A stretch of 64,000 bases of DNA from an uncultured Phocaeicola sp. (GCA_948956705.1 CARCZS010000001.1:1-64000), one strand, 5' to 3'. Positions 18,366 through 27,118 are shown, numbered from the stretch's first letter. The notes: generated by a model not told the origin, from the sequence alone. Translations and numbers: made by a program.

Positions 18366-19286
18366 ATGCAGCTTAACGTAAAGAATGAAACTTCTACATT
18401 GAAAGCTGTGGTGCTTGGACAACCCGGTTCCATAGGGAAGGTCCCCACGCTGGAAGAAACTTATGACGCCAAGTCATACGAGTCCGTATTGCATAACATA
18501 TACCCCCATGAAGAAGATATTTTCAAAGAGATGAGATGCTTTGAAAGCGTATTGTTGAAATATGGGGTACAGGTCTATCGCCCGTGGACACTGGAGAATT
18601 GTAATCAGGTGTTTGCCCGTGATGTGGGATTTGTGATTGACGACAAGATTATTGTTTCCAACATCATCCCCAACCGGGAGGATGAGAAGGAAGCCTACGA
18701 AGTGGTCTATAATCAGATAGCTTATAACAAGATTTTCAACCTTCCCGAAAAGGCGCACGTAGAGGGAGGTGATGTGGTGCTTTACAATAATATAGTGTTT
18801 GTAGGCCTTTATACCCAGCCCGATTACCCGCAGATGAAGACGGCACGTACCAACCGGTATGCTTTTTCCTTTCTGAAAGAAATCTGTCCGGGGAAGATAT
18901 TCATCCCCTTGGAGCTGAAAAAACATAATACAGATCCACGTGCGGGGATTCTGCATCTGGATTGTACCTTTATGCCGGTAGGGAAAGGGCATGCGATTAT
19001 TTATAAGGACGGATTTATGTATCCTCAGGATTATCATACTCTGCTCGATTTGTTCGGCAGGGAGAATGTATTTGAAATAACGCGGGAAGAGATGTACTAT
19101 ATGAATACGAATGTCTTTTCCATCTCTCCTGAGGTAGTGGTTTCTGAAAAGAACTTTATCCGCCTGAATACCTTTATGGAAGAGGTATGGGGAATGACGG
19201 TAGAGCGTGTACCTTATTATGAAATATCTAAGATGGGCGGACTGTTGCGCTGCTCCACCTTACCATTAATCCGAGAAAATGACTAA
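18366..19286 (+). CDS. Arginine deiminase/DDAH-like amidinohydrolase
   Basis: A 306-residue guanidino-group-modifying enzyme. Family features are acidic residues in ARDVGFVID and HVEGGDVVLY, a histidine in ILHLDCTFMP and the nucleophilic cysteine in MGGLLRCSTLPL near the C-terminus. Arginine deiminases, dimethylarginine hydrolases and amidinotransferases share this set. It is upstream of and overlaps ctlX by eight bases, with rocD after that, so arginine to citrulline is the likeliest reaction. That is inferred from context and not proven by sequence. The start at 18366 is fixed by the promoter. Confidence 0.75.
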   Translation: MQLNVKNETSTLKAVVLGQPGSIGKVPTLEETYDAKSYESVLHNIYPHEEDIFKEMRCFESVLLKYGVQVYRPWTLENCNQVFARDVGFVIDDKIIVSNIIPNREDEKEAYEVVYNQIAYNKIFNLPEKAHVEGGDVVLYNNIVFVGLYTQPDYPQMKTARTNRYAFSFLKEICPGKIFIPLELKKHNTDPRAGILHLDCTFMPVGKGHAIIYKDGFMYPQDYHTLLDLFGRENVFEITREEMYYMNTNVFSISPEVVVSEKNFIRLNTFMEEVWGMTVERVPYYEISKMGGLLRCSTLPLIREND

Positions 19287-20220
19287 ACAAACAACAAACC
19301 ACATTTTGATGGTGGAACCCGTGGCCTTCGGGTTCAATGAAGAAACAGCGGCCAACAATTATTTCCAGCAGCGGACAGTTGCGGCAGGTGAAACAGTACA
19401 AGCTTGTGCCTTGAAGGAATTTCGGGGCATGGTGGATAAGTTGCGTGCAAACGGCATAGAGGTAATAGCGGTGCAGGATACCCCGATACCTCATACTCCG
19501 GATTCCATATTTCCGAACAACTGGGTGTCCTTTCACGACGACGGAACGGTGGTGCTGTATCCTATGTTTGCGGAAAACCGCAGGGCGGAAAGACGGGCGG
19601 ATATCTTGCAGCGGATAGAGTCGGAGGGGTTCAGCATCCGTCGGAAGGTAGATTATACAGGTTTTGAAGAAGAAAACCGGTTCCTGGAGGGGACCGGGGG
19701 AATCATTCTGGACCGGGTGAACCGTTATGCATACGCGGCTTTGTCGCAACGGGTGGACGAAGCTTTATTTGGTCGGTTCTGCAAGGAGCAGAATTTTAGT
19801 CCGGTGTCCTTTCATGCTTATCAGACTGTAAACGGACAACGTCTGCCCATTTATCATACCAATGTCATGATGTGTGTGGCGACAGATTATGCGGTCGTTT
19901 GTCTGGACAGCATCGACGACGTGGAAGAGCGTGAGCAGGTTTGTCACGTCTTGCGGCAGACAGGGAAAGAAATCATTGCCATCTCCGAGGAACAGATGCA
20001 TCATTTTGCCGGAAATATGCTTCAGGTGGAGAACGGGAAAGGCGCATTGTTTCTAGTGATGTCTCAAAGTGCTTACGATTCGTTGGATGAAGGCCAGTTA
20101 CAACGGCTGTCTAAGTATAACGCGTTGCTTCCCATGCCCATCCCTACCATTGAAACGCTGGGAGGAGGAAGTGCCCGTTGCATGATGGCGGAAATATTCT
20201 TGAAGAAAGAAAAACATTAA
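19279..20220 (+). CDS. ctlX: Citrulline-utilization hydrolase, CtlX type
   Basis: A 313-residue penteins-fold hydrolase. It shows [20 protein letters not shown] at the start, [12 protein letters not shown] (near residue 75), [12 protein letters not shown], a histidine in [10 protein letters not shown] and the cysteine nucleophile in [14 protein letters not shown]. These match the CtlX family, which in Francisella converts citrulline to ornithine. It overlaps the deiminase-like gene before it and is followed closely by rocD. Together they could form a phosphate-independent arginine-citrulline-ornithine route, in contrast to the ATP-yielding ArcABC pathway. Confidence 0.8.
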   Translation: MTKQTTNHILMVEPVAFGFNEETAANNYFQQRTVAAGETVQACALKEFRGMVDKLRANGIEVIAVQDTPIPHTPDSIFPNNWVSFHDDGTVVLYPMFAENRRAERRADILQRIESEGFSIRRKVDYTGFEEENRFLEGTGGIILDRVNRYAYAALSQRVDEALFGRFCKEQNFSPVSFHAYQTVNGQRLPIYHTNVMMCVATDYAVVCLDSIDDVEEREQVCHVLRQTGKEIIAISEEQMHHFAGNMLQVENGKGALFLVMSQSAYDSLDEGQLQRLSKYNALLPMPIPTIETLGGGSARCMMAEIFLKKEKH

Positions 20221-20234
20221 ATGATAAAAAGCTT

Positions 20235-21470
20235 ATGGATGCAAAATTATCGGCAGCTCAATTGATGGAGCTTGAGAACAAACATGGAGCACACAATTAT
20301 CATCCTGTTCCTGTGGTATTGGATAAGGGAGAAGGTGTGTTTGTATGGGATGTGGAAGGAAAGAAATATTATGATTTCCTTTCCGCTTATTCGGCAGTGA
20401 ACCAAGGACATTGTCATCCGCGTATTATCGATACGTTGGTAAAACAGGCGCGAAAGCTGACTTTGACTTCACGCGCTTTTTATAACAGCCAGTTGGGACG
20501 GTATGAAGAATTTGTCACCCGTTATTTCGGATATGACAAGGTTTTACCGATGAATACGGGAGCCGAGGCAGTAGAAACCGCATTGAAGCTTTGCCGCAAA
20601 TGGGCGTATGAAGTAAAAAAGCTTCCCAAGGATACGGCGGAAATCGTTGTATGCCGGAATAATTTTCATGGGCGTACTACCACTATCGTTTCTTTCTCCA
20701 TTGATCCGGACGCTTACAATAACTACGGACCTTTTACCCCCGGCTTTGTCGTGATTCCCTACAATGATGCCGAAGCATTGGCGAAAGTGCTGGACGAACA
20801 TCCTCATGTGGCCGGATTCCTGGTTGAGCCCATTCAGGGAGAGGCAGGTGCTTATGTACCCGATGAGGGATATTTGAAAAAATGTTACGACTTGTGCCGT
20901 GCCCACAATGTACTTTTTATAGCCGATGAAGTGCAGACCGGCATTGCCCGTACAGGCAAATTGCTGGCTTGTGACTATGAGAATGTTCATCCGGATATCC
21001 TGATTTTGGGAAAGGCTTTATCGGGTGGGGCCTGTCCTGTTTCTGCGGTATTATCATGCAATGAAGTGATGGATGTTATCCGTCCGGGGCAACATGGCTC
21101 CACTTTTGGCGGAAATCCTATTGCTGCGGCAGTGGCTGTTACGGCGCTGGAGGTAGTACGGGACGAACAGTTGGCGGACAGGGCATACAGGCTGGGACTG
21201 ATATTCCGGGAAGAGATGAGAAAACTGTGCGAAACATCTCGTGTGGCTTCTTTTGTCCGGGGCAAGGGATTGCTGAATGCGTTGATAATCAATAATGATG
21301 AAACGAAGGATTTGGCGTGGGAGATTTGCTTGAAATTGGCCGAAAACGGTTTGCTGGCCAAACCGACACATACGAATATTATTCGTTTTGCTCCGCCATT
21401 GGTGATTACAGAGGAACAATTAAAGGAGTGTATCGAAATTATAAAGAAGACGATTGCTTTGTTTGAATAA
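20235..21470 (+). CDS. rocD: Ornithine aminotransferase
   Basis: A 411-residue class III PLP aminotransferase converting ornithine and 2-oxoglutarate to glutamate semialdehyde and glutamate. Features are [51 protein letters not shown], the PLP aspartate in [15 protein letters not shown] and the PLP lysine in [10 protein letters not shown], with [11 protein letters not shown]. The start is ATG 20235 ([10 protein letters not shown]), 14 bases after ctlX; an in-frame start at 20178 would lie inside ctlX. It completes the arginine/citrulline breakdown operon and feeds glutamate. Confidence 0.93.
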   Translation: MDAKLSAAQLMELENKHGAHNYHPVPVVLDKGEGVFVWDVEGKKYYDFLSAYSAVNQGHCHPRIIDTLVKQARKLTLTSRAFYNSQLGRYEEFVTRYFGYDKVLPMNTGAEAVETALKLCRKWAYEVKKLPKDTAEIVVCRNNFHGRTTTIVSFSIDPDAYNNYGPFTPGFVVIPYNDAEALAKVLDEHPHVAGFLVEPIQGEAGAYVPDEGYLKKCYDLCRAHNVLFIADEVQTGIARTGKLLACDYENVHPDILILGKALSGGACPVSAVLSCNEVMDVIRPGQHGSTFGGNPIAAAVAVTALEVVRDEQLADRAYRLGLIFREEMRKLCETSRVASFVRGKGLLNALIINNDETKDLAWEICLKLAENGLLAKPTHTNIIRFAPPLVITEEQLKECIEIIKKTIALFE

Positions 21471-21488
21471 AGGATTTTTTATCCTGTC

Positions 21489-21528
21489 TTTTAGGGGTGG
21501 ATTCAATCTGCCCCTAAAATCGTTTTCA
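21489..21528 (+). terminator. Terminator after rocD
   Basis: TTTTAGGGG (21489-21497) pairs with CCCCTAAAA (21511-21519) with a 13-base loop, followed by a short, interrupted T stretch. Confidence 0.6.
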
Positions 21529-21669
21529 CTGATACCCACCTGTTTGTGACGCTTCATCTTTCATTGTTCCATACTGTTTGGCTATAGAAAAGGTAATTAT
21601 TTGATGAGGCTGTTTCTTCTTGATAAGAATATTTAATGCAGTTATATCCGGTTAACTCGGAAATAATTT

Positions 21670-21677
21670 CTATCTTT
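21670..21677 (+). promoter_or_regulatory. -7 box for the queuosine operon
   Basis: TATCTTTG fits TAnnTTTG. Transcription would start near 21685, leaving a leader of about 75 bases that contains the riboswitch candidate. Confidence 0.6.
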
Positions 21678-21720
21678 GCACCCCGAATTAAAAAATAGAC
21701 GTATGATGCCGTGAATAGCG

Positions 21721-21757
21721 GTCGTGTATTCTAGAACACCACGTAAAAAACAGGAGA
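21721..21757 (+). promoter_or_regulatory. Candidate preQ1-I riboswitch
   Basis: The leader just before the precursor transporter has stem CGTG (21723-21726)/CACG (21740-21743). Its loop reads TATTCTAGAACAC, and an A-rich tail TAAAAAACAGGAG runs into the start codon. The Bacillus preQ1-I aptamer has loop UUCUAGCUACAC and tail AUAAAAAAC, so UUCUAG, ACAC and the A tract are all kept. UUCU in the loop could pair with AGGA of the tail as the pseudoknot, hiding the ribosome-binding site when ligand is bound. All downstream genes are in preQ0/preQ1 metabolism. Confidence 0.72.
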
Positions 21758-21758
21758 A

Positions 21759-22445
21759 ATGAAGAATAATAATACTGTATCTGTATCGTTCATGTTGCTT
21801 GGCATACTGTTTTGTGTATGTCTTGTCGCAGCAAATTTATTGGAAACCAAAGTTGTCCAGATCTGGAAAATTACGGCAACTGCCGGACTGGTTGTATTTC
21901 CTATCTCTTACATTATCAATGATTGTATAGCCGAAGTATGGGGCTTCCGCAAGGCACGTCTTATCATTTGGATGGGCTTTGCCATGAATTTCATGGTGGT
22001 AGCTTTGGCGCAGCTTGCCATTCTGATGCCCGCAGCTCCGTTTTGGGAAGGAGAGGAGGGCTTCAACTTCGTTTTCGGCATGGCGCCCCGCATCGCTGTA
22101 GCCAGTCTGACCGCTTTCTTGGTCGGCTCTTTTCTCAATGCCTATGTCATGAGTAAAATGAAGCTGGCTTCGGGAGGAAAGAACTTTTCACTTCGTGCCA
22201 TCACTTCTACTTTGGTGGGTGAGAGTGCCGATTCCATGATTTTCTTTCCTGTTGCCTTTGGAGGTTTGATGCCTGTCGGTGAACTGATAAAGATGATGGT
22301 TATTCAGGCAGTGCTCAAGACACTCTATGAAATTATTATCCTGCCCGTTACCATCCGTGTGGTAAATTACATCAAGAAGGTGGATGGCAGTGATGTCTTT
22401 GATGAGCATATCTCATACAATGTATTGAAAATCAAAGAACTTTAA
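21759..22445 (+). CDS. yhhQ: Queuosine precursor transporter (YhhQ/VUT family)
   Basis: A 228-residue inner-membrane protein with about six helices. Family features are LLETKVVQIWKITATAGLVVFPIS, the helix IINDCIAEVWGFRKARLIIW and SLTAFLVGSFLNAYVMSKMK, with TLVGESADSMIFFPVAFGG near residue 150. The family imports queuine-pathway precursors (preQ0/preQ1). The upstream riboswitch candidate and downstream queC and queF support this substrate. Confidence 0.9.
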   Translation: MKNNNTVSVSFMLLGILFCVCLVAANLLETKVVQIWKITATAGLVVFPISYIINDCIAEVWGFRKARLIIWMGFAMNFMVVALAQLAILMPAAPFWEGEEGFNFVFGMAPRIAVASLTAFLVGSFLNAYVMSKMKLASGGKNFSLRAITSTLVGESADSMIFFPVAFGGLMPVGELIKMMVIQAVLKTLYEIIILPVTIRVVNYIKKVDGSDVFDEHISYNVLKIKEL

Positions 22446-22451
22446 TAAGAT

Positions 22452-22545
22452 GCTGATGTGTCAGTGTGCCGGTTAGCCAATTACCATGCGGTATATGGCG
22501 CAGCATATCCACATAGCGCGGCAATTGGCACATTGGCGTATTAGT
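22452..22545. repeat. Palindromic intergenic repeat built of octamers, copy B
   Basis: Four octamers (GCTGATGT, GTCAGTGT, GCCGGTTA, GCCAATTA; 22452-22483), a 38-base centre beginning CCATGCGG and ending GCGCGG, then CAATTGGC, ACATTGGC and GTATTAGT (22522-22545). The centre and arms match copy A (13678-13794) in reverse orientation, which shows that this is a dispersed repeat family. It lies between yhhQ and queC in the same transcript. Confidence 0.7.
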
Positions 22546-22565
22546 AAATTGAAAAATTGTCAACA

Positions 22566-23237
22566 ATGAATAAAAGTGACGCATTGGTTGTGTTCAGCGG
22601 AGGGCAGGACTCAACCACTTGCCTGTTTTGGGCAAAAAAACATTTCCGCAAAGTGTATGCTTTAAGCTTTATCTATGGACAAAAGCATGTGAAGGAAGTG
22701 GAGCTGGCCCGTGCTATTGCCGGAAAGGCAGGGGTGGAGTTTAAAGCGATGGATGTTTCCTTTATAGGCAACCTGGGTAAAAATTCGCTGACAGATACTA
22801 CGATAACGATGGATGAGGTGAAGCCTGCCGATAGTTTCCCTAATACGTTTGTGCCGGGGCGGAATTTGTTCTTTCTGAGCATTGCGGCTGTCTATGCACG
22901 CGAATTGGGAATCAATCATATCGTGACCGGTGTGTCACAGACAGACTTCAGCGGTTATCCCGATTGCCGGGATGCTTTTATCAAGTCGCTGAATGTGACA
23001 TTGAACCTTGCCATGGACGAGCAGTTCGTGCTTCACACTCCGTTGATGTGGATTGATAAAGCGGAAACATGGGCGTTGGCGGACGAATTGGGCGTGCTCG
23101 ATTTGATCCGGCATGAAACGCTGACTTGCTATAATGGCGTACAGGGGGATGGCTGCGGTCATTGCCCGGCCTGTAAGCTCCGTCGTGAAGGATTGGAAAA
23201 GTATCTGGAGATAAAGGCGGAAAGAGAGAAATGCTAG
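22566..23237 (+). CDS. queC: 7-cyano-7-deazaguanine synthase
   Basis: A 223-residue ATP-dependent enzyme that turns 7-carboxy-7-deazaguanine into preQ0. The PP-loop is [14 protein letters not shown] at the N-terminus, [17 protein letters not shown] lies mid-protein, and the zinc site is in the C-terminal [21 protein letters not shown] 22566 (MNKSDALV) is preferred to an in-frame TTG three codons upstream. It is the middle gene of the queuosine operon, separated from yhhQ and queF by repeat-bearing gaps. Confidence 0.95.
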   Translation: MNKSDALVVFSGGQDSTTCLFWAKKHFRKVYALSFIYGQKHVKEVELARAIAGKAGVEFKAMDVSFIGNLGKNSLTDTTITMDEVKPADSFPNTFVPGRNLFFLSIAAVYARELGINHIVTGVSQTDFSGYPDCRDAFIKSLNVTLNLAMDEQFVLHTPLMWIDKAETWALADELGVLDLIRHETLTCYNGVQGDGCGHCPACKLRREGLEKYLEIKAEREKC

Positions 23238-23292
23238 GATAAACGAAGGTGTTTTCTCTTTGTATGAAAGGTGTTCCTTTCTTGCCGGGTAT

Positions 23293-23382
23293 ATCGTTTC
23301 ACTTTAGTGAGCAAATTTTATCACTGAAGTGAAGAAGTTTCATCACTCAAGTGGTACAGTTTCATCACTTCAGTGAAACGAT
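23293..23382. repeat. Four CACTNNAGTG palindromes at exact 22-base period
   Basis: Palindromes start at 23300, 23322, 23344 and 23366: CACTTTAGTG, CACTGAAGTG, CACTCAAGTG and CACTTCAGTG. The unit between them resembles TTTCATCACTNNAGTG. The whole block is bounded by an inverted pair, ATCGTTTCACT (23293-23303) and AGTGAAACGAT (23372-23382). It lies in the 218-base gap between queC and queF. The regular two-turn spacing could suit a DNA-binding dimer array, or RNA hairpins. No function is known to me. Confidence 0.75.
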
Positions 23383-23455
23383 GTACTTGACAGGGAGAGA
23401 ATTTCTATTCCAAGGTATGAAAGAGAAAACATGAATATGAAAAAAACAGATTTTA

Positions 23456-23911
23456 ATGGAAAGAAAAGATGAATTGACCCTTCTCGGGTCGAAGACCGAG
23501 TACAGGCAAGATTATGCTCCCGAAGTGTTGGAGTCCTTTGTGAACAAACATCCCGGAAACGACTATTGGGTACGTTTTAACTGTCCCGAATTTACCAGTT
23601 TGTGTCCTATTACAGGACAGCCCGATTTTGCGGAAATCCGTATCTCCTACCTGCCTGATGTGAAAATGGTGGAGAGCAAGAGCTTGAAGCTGTATTTGTT
23701 TAGTTTCCGTAATCATGGCGATTTTCATGAAGATTGCGTGAATATCATCATGAAAGATTTGATTAAGCTGATGGATCCTAAATATATTGAGGTGACGGGC
23801 ATTTTTACTCCGCGCGGTGGTATTTCCATTTATCCGTATTGTAATTACGGCCGTCCGGGTACTAAGTATGAGGAATTGGCGGAGTATCGGATGCGTAATC
23901 ACGATTTATAG
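23456..23911 (+). CDS. queF: NADPH-dependent 7-cyano-7-deazaguanine reductase
   Basis: A 151-residue single-domain (unimodular) QueF that reduces the nitrile preQ0 to preQ1. The catalytic cysteine is in [14 protein letters not shown] (near residue 55), with the family motif [20 protein letters not shown] and the C-terminal [11 protein letters not shown]. Length matches the short YkvM-type enzymes. It is the last gene of the queuosine operon. Confidence 0.95.
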   Translation: MERKDELTLLGSKTEYRQDYAPEVLESFVNKHPGNDYWVRFNCPEFTSLCPITGQPDFAEIRISYLPDVKMVESKSLKLYLFSFRNHGDFHEDCVNIIMKDLIKLMDPKYIEVTGIFTPRGGISIYPYCNYGRPGTKYEELAEYRMRNHDL

Positions 23912-23953
23912 ATGTATCTCTTGGAATGAATAGATAGATTGTGGACTCAAATA

Positions 23954-23985
23954 TTTGCTGGTTTTGAAAATTTGTTCTATTTTTG
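23954..23985 (+). promoter_or_regulatory. Promoter of tRNA-Ser
   Basis: TTTG (23954-23957) and TATTTTTG (23978-23985), 20 bases apart, precede the tRNA by 13 bases. Confidence 0.7.
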
Positions 23986-23998
23986 CACTCCGAAAAAA

Positions 23999-24086
23999 GG
24001 AGAGGTGCTCGAGTGGTTGAAGAGGCACGCCTGGAAAGCGTGTATACCCCAAAAGGGTATCCGGGGTTCGAATCCCCGTCTCTCCG
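23999..24086 (+). tRNA. tRNA-Ser, anticodon GGA
   Basis: An 88-base class II tRNA with long variable arm. The acceptor GGAGAGG pairs with TCTCTCC (last pair G-U) and the D-arm is intact. The anticodon stem CACGC/GCGTG holds loop CTGGAAA (24031-24037; anticodon GGA at 24033-24035). A variable arm ATACCCC...GGGTAT and T-arm CGGGGTTCGAATCCCCG follow. The 3' CCA is not encoded. It reads UCC and UCU serine codons. Confidence 0.97.
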
Positions 24087-24112
24087 CAAAAGTAGAAAAG
24101 TTAAAGTTGTAG

Positions 24113-24150
24113 ATTCTTGAATTTGAACAATTCAAGAATTTTTCTTTTTC
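24113..24150 (+). terminator. Terminator of tRNA-Ser
   Basis: ATTCTTGAATT (24113-24123) pairs with AATTCAAGAAT (24129-24139), loop TGAAC, followed by TTTTTCTTTTT. Confidence 0.8.
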
Positions 24151-24341
24151 CAGCACTTATCTGTATGGATGATAATGCGGAAAGTGGTGAATACAAAAGG
24201 TGAATAAGAAACAGTACCCATAGTTCAGGCAGATTGATTTTATAATGGATGTAAAAACAATCTAATCGGGATATTATTATGGATATAAATTGATTGACGC
24301 AAAGGCTGGAAAAGTATAGCTTACGCTCAATGAATCATTTA

Positions 24342-24420
24342 TGAAGGATCCCTTTCAAAATCCTTCACGACAACACATTGAAAAACAATGTATTGTGTAA
24401 ATATGAAGGATTTGAAGGAT
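24342..24420. repeat. TGAAGGAT inverted/direct repeat block
   Basis: TGAAGGAT occurs at 24342-24349, inverted at 24360-24367, and again at 24404-24411 and 24413-24420. A central hairpin (ACACATTG, loop AAAAA, CAATGTATTGTG) lies between. On the minus strand this follows dnaX and could serve as its terminator or as a dispersed intergenic element. Confidence 0.5.
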
Positions 24421-24449
24421 TTCCCGGTGTTTTTTTATTTTAATAGGTT

Positions 24450-26261
24450 TTATGATAACTCCAATCCCAGTGCTTCTTTTAATTTCAGCAGATTCGGGTT
24501 TTTCTTACTCATCATCTGGAAACGTTCCACGTGGCTGTAAGCACGGATGTTCTCGGTAGGGGCACTGACACGTACCGTCATGGTGATTTTCCGGTTGTGC
24601 AGACGTTCGCGTAAGTGATTCTGAACCGATGGTATCAATTGTACCATATATTTTTCTACCATATCATTGTCTACTGTCACTTCAAAAGTCGTGTCATTCA
24701 ACAAATGCGGATGCATGTTCATCATTCGTGCTGAGTTAGCCTTCTCTTCTTTGGGCAGGGCGGCTGCAAATTCACGCCAGTAATAGTCCAGATCTTTTTC
24801 ATTGAAAATATAATCTTCGTATGTGGCATCGTTTTGGACAGCGGTGCTTGCCGCTTTTGCTTCTTGCTTCTCCGCGGCTTGCTGTTCGTGCAAAGGACGG
24901 CGCAGGGATATACCGAGTGAGCCCGCCTTGAACACCGGGATTTTTTTCTCTTCTCTGGTCTGAGGCAGCGGGCTTGGACGGTTTGCGTTCATACTGCCGG
25001 CTGTACTTGTACCCTGTAGCTGAGGAGCGGCAGTTGCTGCGGTCTGTGCAGCGGCAGTTTTAGCCTGAGGCTGTGACTGCGTGGCGTCTGTGGAAGCCGC
25101 TTGCTGCGTAAATAGGGGTTTTAATATCTTCTTAGGGCCACGCCCACCACTTGCATCGTCGGCATCGGGCAGAGTGAGTTGGGCGCATTGAATCAGTGTC
25201 AGTTCTACCAGCAGACGTTTGTTTTTGCTTGCACGATAGTTCAGGTCACAATCATTGCATAGCTTCATGGCACGGTACAGGAATTTCTGGTCGCATTTTT
25301 GTGCTTGTTCTTTATAGCGGTCGCGGATACCGGCGCCTACTTCCAGCAATTGCAGGGTGGAAGGGTCCTTGCTCACCAGCAAATCCCGGAAATGAGAGGA
25401 TAGTCCGGTGATGAAATGACTGCCGTCAAATCCTTTTTTCAATACGTCGTTAAAAAGCAGCATGGATTCGGGAACTTTGTTTTCAAGCAACAAATCGGTC
25501 AGCTTGAAATAATATTCGTAATCCAAGACATTCAGGTTTTCAATCACACTTTTGTAAGTGATGTTCCCACCTGTGAAGCTGACTACTTGGTCGAAGATGG
25601 AAAGAGCGTCGCGCATACCACCGTCGGCTTTCTGTGCGATGACAGTCAGGGCTTCGGGTTCGGCGTTGATATGTTCCAGTTTGGCAACGTATTGCAGATG
25701 GTCGATAGTGTCTTTGATGCCGATGCGGTTGAAGTCATAAATCTGGCAACGGCTCAGAATAGTCGGCAGTATCTTATGCTTTTCCGTTGTGGCAAGGATG
25801 AAGATGGCATGATGAGGCGGTTCTTCCAATGTTTTCAGAAAAGCATTGAAGGCGGCTTGCGACAACATGTGGACCTCATCAATGATATATACCTTGTACT
25901 TGCCGATTTGTGGCGGGATACGTACCTGCTCAATCAGCGAACGGATATCTTCTACCGAGTTGTTGCTGGCGGCATCCAGCTCATGTATGTTGTAAGAACG
26001 CTGTTCGTTGAATGCCAGACAAGACTCACACTGATTGCAGGCTTCGCCTTCGGCAGTGGGGGTCTGGCAGTTGATGGTTTTGGCAAAGATACGTGCACAC
26101 GTTGTTTTTCCCACTCCACGCGGTCCGCAGAACAGGTAGGCATGTGCCAGCTTGCCGGTGGCAATAGCATTTTTTAAGGTGATGGTCAACGCGCGTTGTC
26201 CCACAACCGATTCGAATGTAGCGGGACGATATTTTCGTGCCGATACGATATAATTTTCCAT
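24450..26261 (-). CDS. dnaX: DNA polymerase III subunits gamma and tau
   Basis: A 603-residue clamp-loader ATPase. The N-terminal AAA+ domain has Walker A GPRGVGKTTCARI (near residue 48), a four-cysteine zinc module (CQTPTAEGEACNQCESC), Walker B YIIDEVHMLS and sensor LATTEKHKILPTILSRC. An alanine/glutamine-rich linker (~380-450) leads to a tau-like C-terminus. The start at ATG 26261 (MENYIVSARKYRP) is chosen over a 42-residue extension, because a -7 box (TACTTTTG, minus, 26294-26301) lies within the extension. Confidence 0.95.
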   Translation of the reverse strand: MENYIVSARKYRPATFESVVGQRALTITLKNAIATGKLAHAYLFCGPRGVGKTTCARIFAKTINCQTPTAEGEACNQCESCLAFNEQRSYNIHELDAASNNSVEDIRSLIEQVRIPPQIGKYKVYIIDEVHMLSQAAFNAFLKTLEEPPHHAIFILATTEKHKILPTILSRCQIYDFNRIGIKDTIDHLQYVAKLEHINAEPEALTVIAQKADGGMRDALSIFDQVVSFTGGNITYKSVIENLNVLDYEYYFKLTDLLLENKVPESMLLFNDVLKKGFDGSHFITGLSSHFRDLLVSKDPSTLQLLEVGAGIRDRYKEQAQKCDQKFLYRAMKLCNDCDLNYRASKNKRLLVELTLIQCAQLTLPDADDASGGRGPKKILKPLFTQQAASTDATQSQPQAKTAAAQTAATAAPQLQGTSTAGSMNANRPSPLPQTREEKKIPVFKAGSLGISLRRPLHEQQAAEKQEAKAASTAVQNDATYEDYIFNEKDLDYYWREFAAALPKEEKANSARMMNMHPHLLNDTTFEVTVDNDMVEKYMVQLIPSVQNHLRERLHNRKITMTVRVSAPTENIRAYSHVERFQMMSKKNPNLLKLKEALGLELS

Positions 26262-26345
26262 AAGCGGAGTTCTTTTTTCTAATATGAGTTCTGCAAAAGT
26301 ACATAAATTATCCGTTTTTATGGGTAGGATTGCTTGAAATATTTC

Positions 26346-26353
26346 TATCTTTG
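26346..26353 (+). promoter_or_regulatory. -7 box for the DivIC-like gene
   Basis: TATCTTTG, 26 bases before the start codon, divergent from the dnaX promoter. Confidence 0.6.
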
Positions 26354-26379
26354 CAAAAATCAAAAAAGGGATTCTTTGT

Positions 26380-26676
26380 ATGAGCAAATTGCTGACTATT
26401 TGGAACTACATCCGGCGCCATAAGTATATGATTACGGTGCTGATCTTTATTGTAGTTATTGGTTTTCTGGATGAGAACAGCTTGATTCAGCGGGTAAAGC
26501 ATCGCAGTGAGATCAGCGCGCTGAATAGTGAGATAGAGAAATATAGAAAGCAATATGAGGAAGATACGGAGAAACTGAAGGAACTGACCACGAATCCTGA
26601 GGCTTTGGAGAAAATAGCACGCGAGAAGTATTTGATGAAGAAGCCCGACGAGGATATTTTTGTGTTTGAAGAATGA
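26380..26676 (+). CDS. Septum formation initiator, DivIC/FtsB family
   Basis: A 98-residue bitopic inner-membrane protein: a short cytoplasmic start, one membrane helix (residues ~17-31, MITVLIFIVVIGFLD), a coiled coil (ISALNSEIEKYRKQYEEDTEKL) and a conserved end EKIAREKYLMKKPDEDIFVF. This is the FtsB/DivIC layout; the protein helps recruit the division septum complex. It overlaps the next membrane gene by four bases. Confidence 0.88.
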   Translation: MSKLLTIWNYIRRHKYMITVLIFIVVIGFLDENSLIQRVKHRSEISALNSEIEKYRKQYEEDTEKLKELTTNPEALEKIAREKYLMKKPDEDIFVFEE

Positions 26677-27017
26677 GTAAATCTTATAATATAATTTCGA
26701 TGGCAGGGGCAGTCCTGCTGCTGGCAGGTGCGGTGTTGCAAATCACCCGGTGGGAGCTTGCGCCTTATCTGTATACGCTGGGTGCTGTGATGTTCGGCTA
26801 TGTGCAGGTCATGGGGAATCGTTATGATGGAAGGAATTTTATCATCAAGCGTTTGCGTAGACAGCAGATTTTCGGGGCTGTCGCACTGGTCTTTACAGGA
26901 GTATTGATGTTTACCATGAAACGTAACGAATGGATTGTTTGTCTTTCCATTGCCGCTGTCCTGGAACTTTATACGGCTTTCCGTATTCCGCAGGAGTTGG
27001 AGAAGGAAAAACGTTAA
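26673..27017 (+). CDS. Small membrane protein of unknown function
   Basis: A 114-residue protein with about four predicted helices (AGAVLLLAGAVLQIT, YTLGAVMFGYVQVM, QIFGAVALVFTGVLMF, IVCLSIAAVLELYTAF). A basic stretch (RYDGRNFIIKRLRRQ) lies between the second and third. It is translationally coupled to the DivIC-like gene by an ATGA overlap, so a role in the cell envelope or division is plausible. I do not recognise a named family. Confidence 0.65.
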   Translation: MSKSYNIISMAGAVLLLAGAVLQITRWELAPYLYTLGAVMFGYVQVMGNRYDGRNFIIKRLRRQQIFGAVALVFTGVLMFTMKRNEWIVCLSIAAVLELYTAFRIPQELEKEKR

Positions 27018-27073
27018 GAAACCAGTGTCATTTCTTGTCCGCGTTTATAGAGGCTTATCTTGTGGAAAATAGG

Positions 27074-27118
27074 AGAACGCGGACGACACTTGTTACGTGT
27101 GGTCCGCGTTCTAAAAAA
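27074..27118. terminator. Bidirectional terminator between convergent operons
   Basis: AGAACGCGGAC (27074-27084) pairs perfectly with GTCCGCGTTCT (27102-27112). An inner stem, ACAC (27087-27090)/GTGT (27097-27100), extends it. A/T runs flank it, and convergent genes end on both sides. Confidence 0.75.

Larger units (their letters stand above)
24087..24449. other. 363-base gap between tRNA-Ser and dnaX
   Basis: No gene is seen. It holds the tRNA terminator (24113-24150). Further on, a block of inverted and direct TGAAGGAT copies lies at 24342-24420 around the hairpin CACATTG (24374-24380)/CAATGTA (24386-24392), close to the 3' end of dnaX. Confidence 0.7.

Noticed and set aside
20178..20234. 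19-residue N-terminal extension of rocD
   Set aside because: It lies within ctlX and does not resemble ornithine aminotransferases.
23293..23382. CRISPR array
   Set aside because: The repeated unit is only a 10-base palindrome at a 22-base period, with no variable spacers of CRISPR size and no cas genes.
25416..26177. 253-residue plus-strand open frame within dnaX
   Set aside because: Antisense to the conserved AAA+ domain of dnaX; no recognisable protein features.
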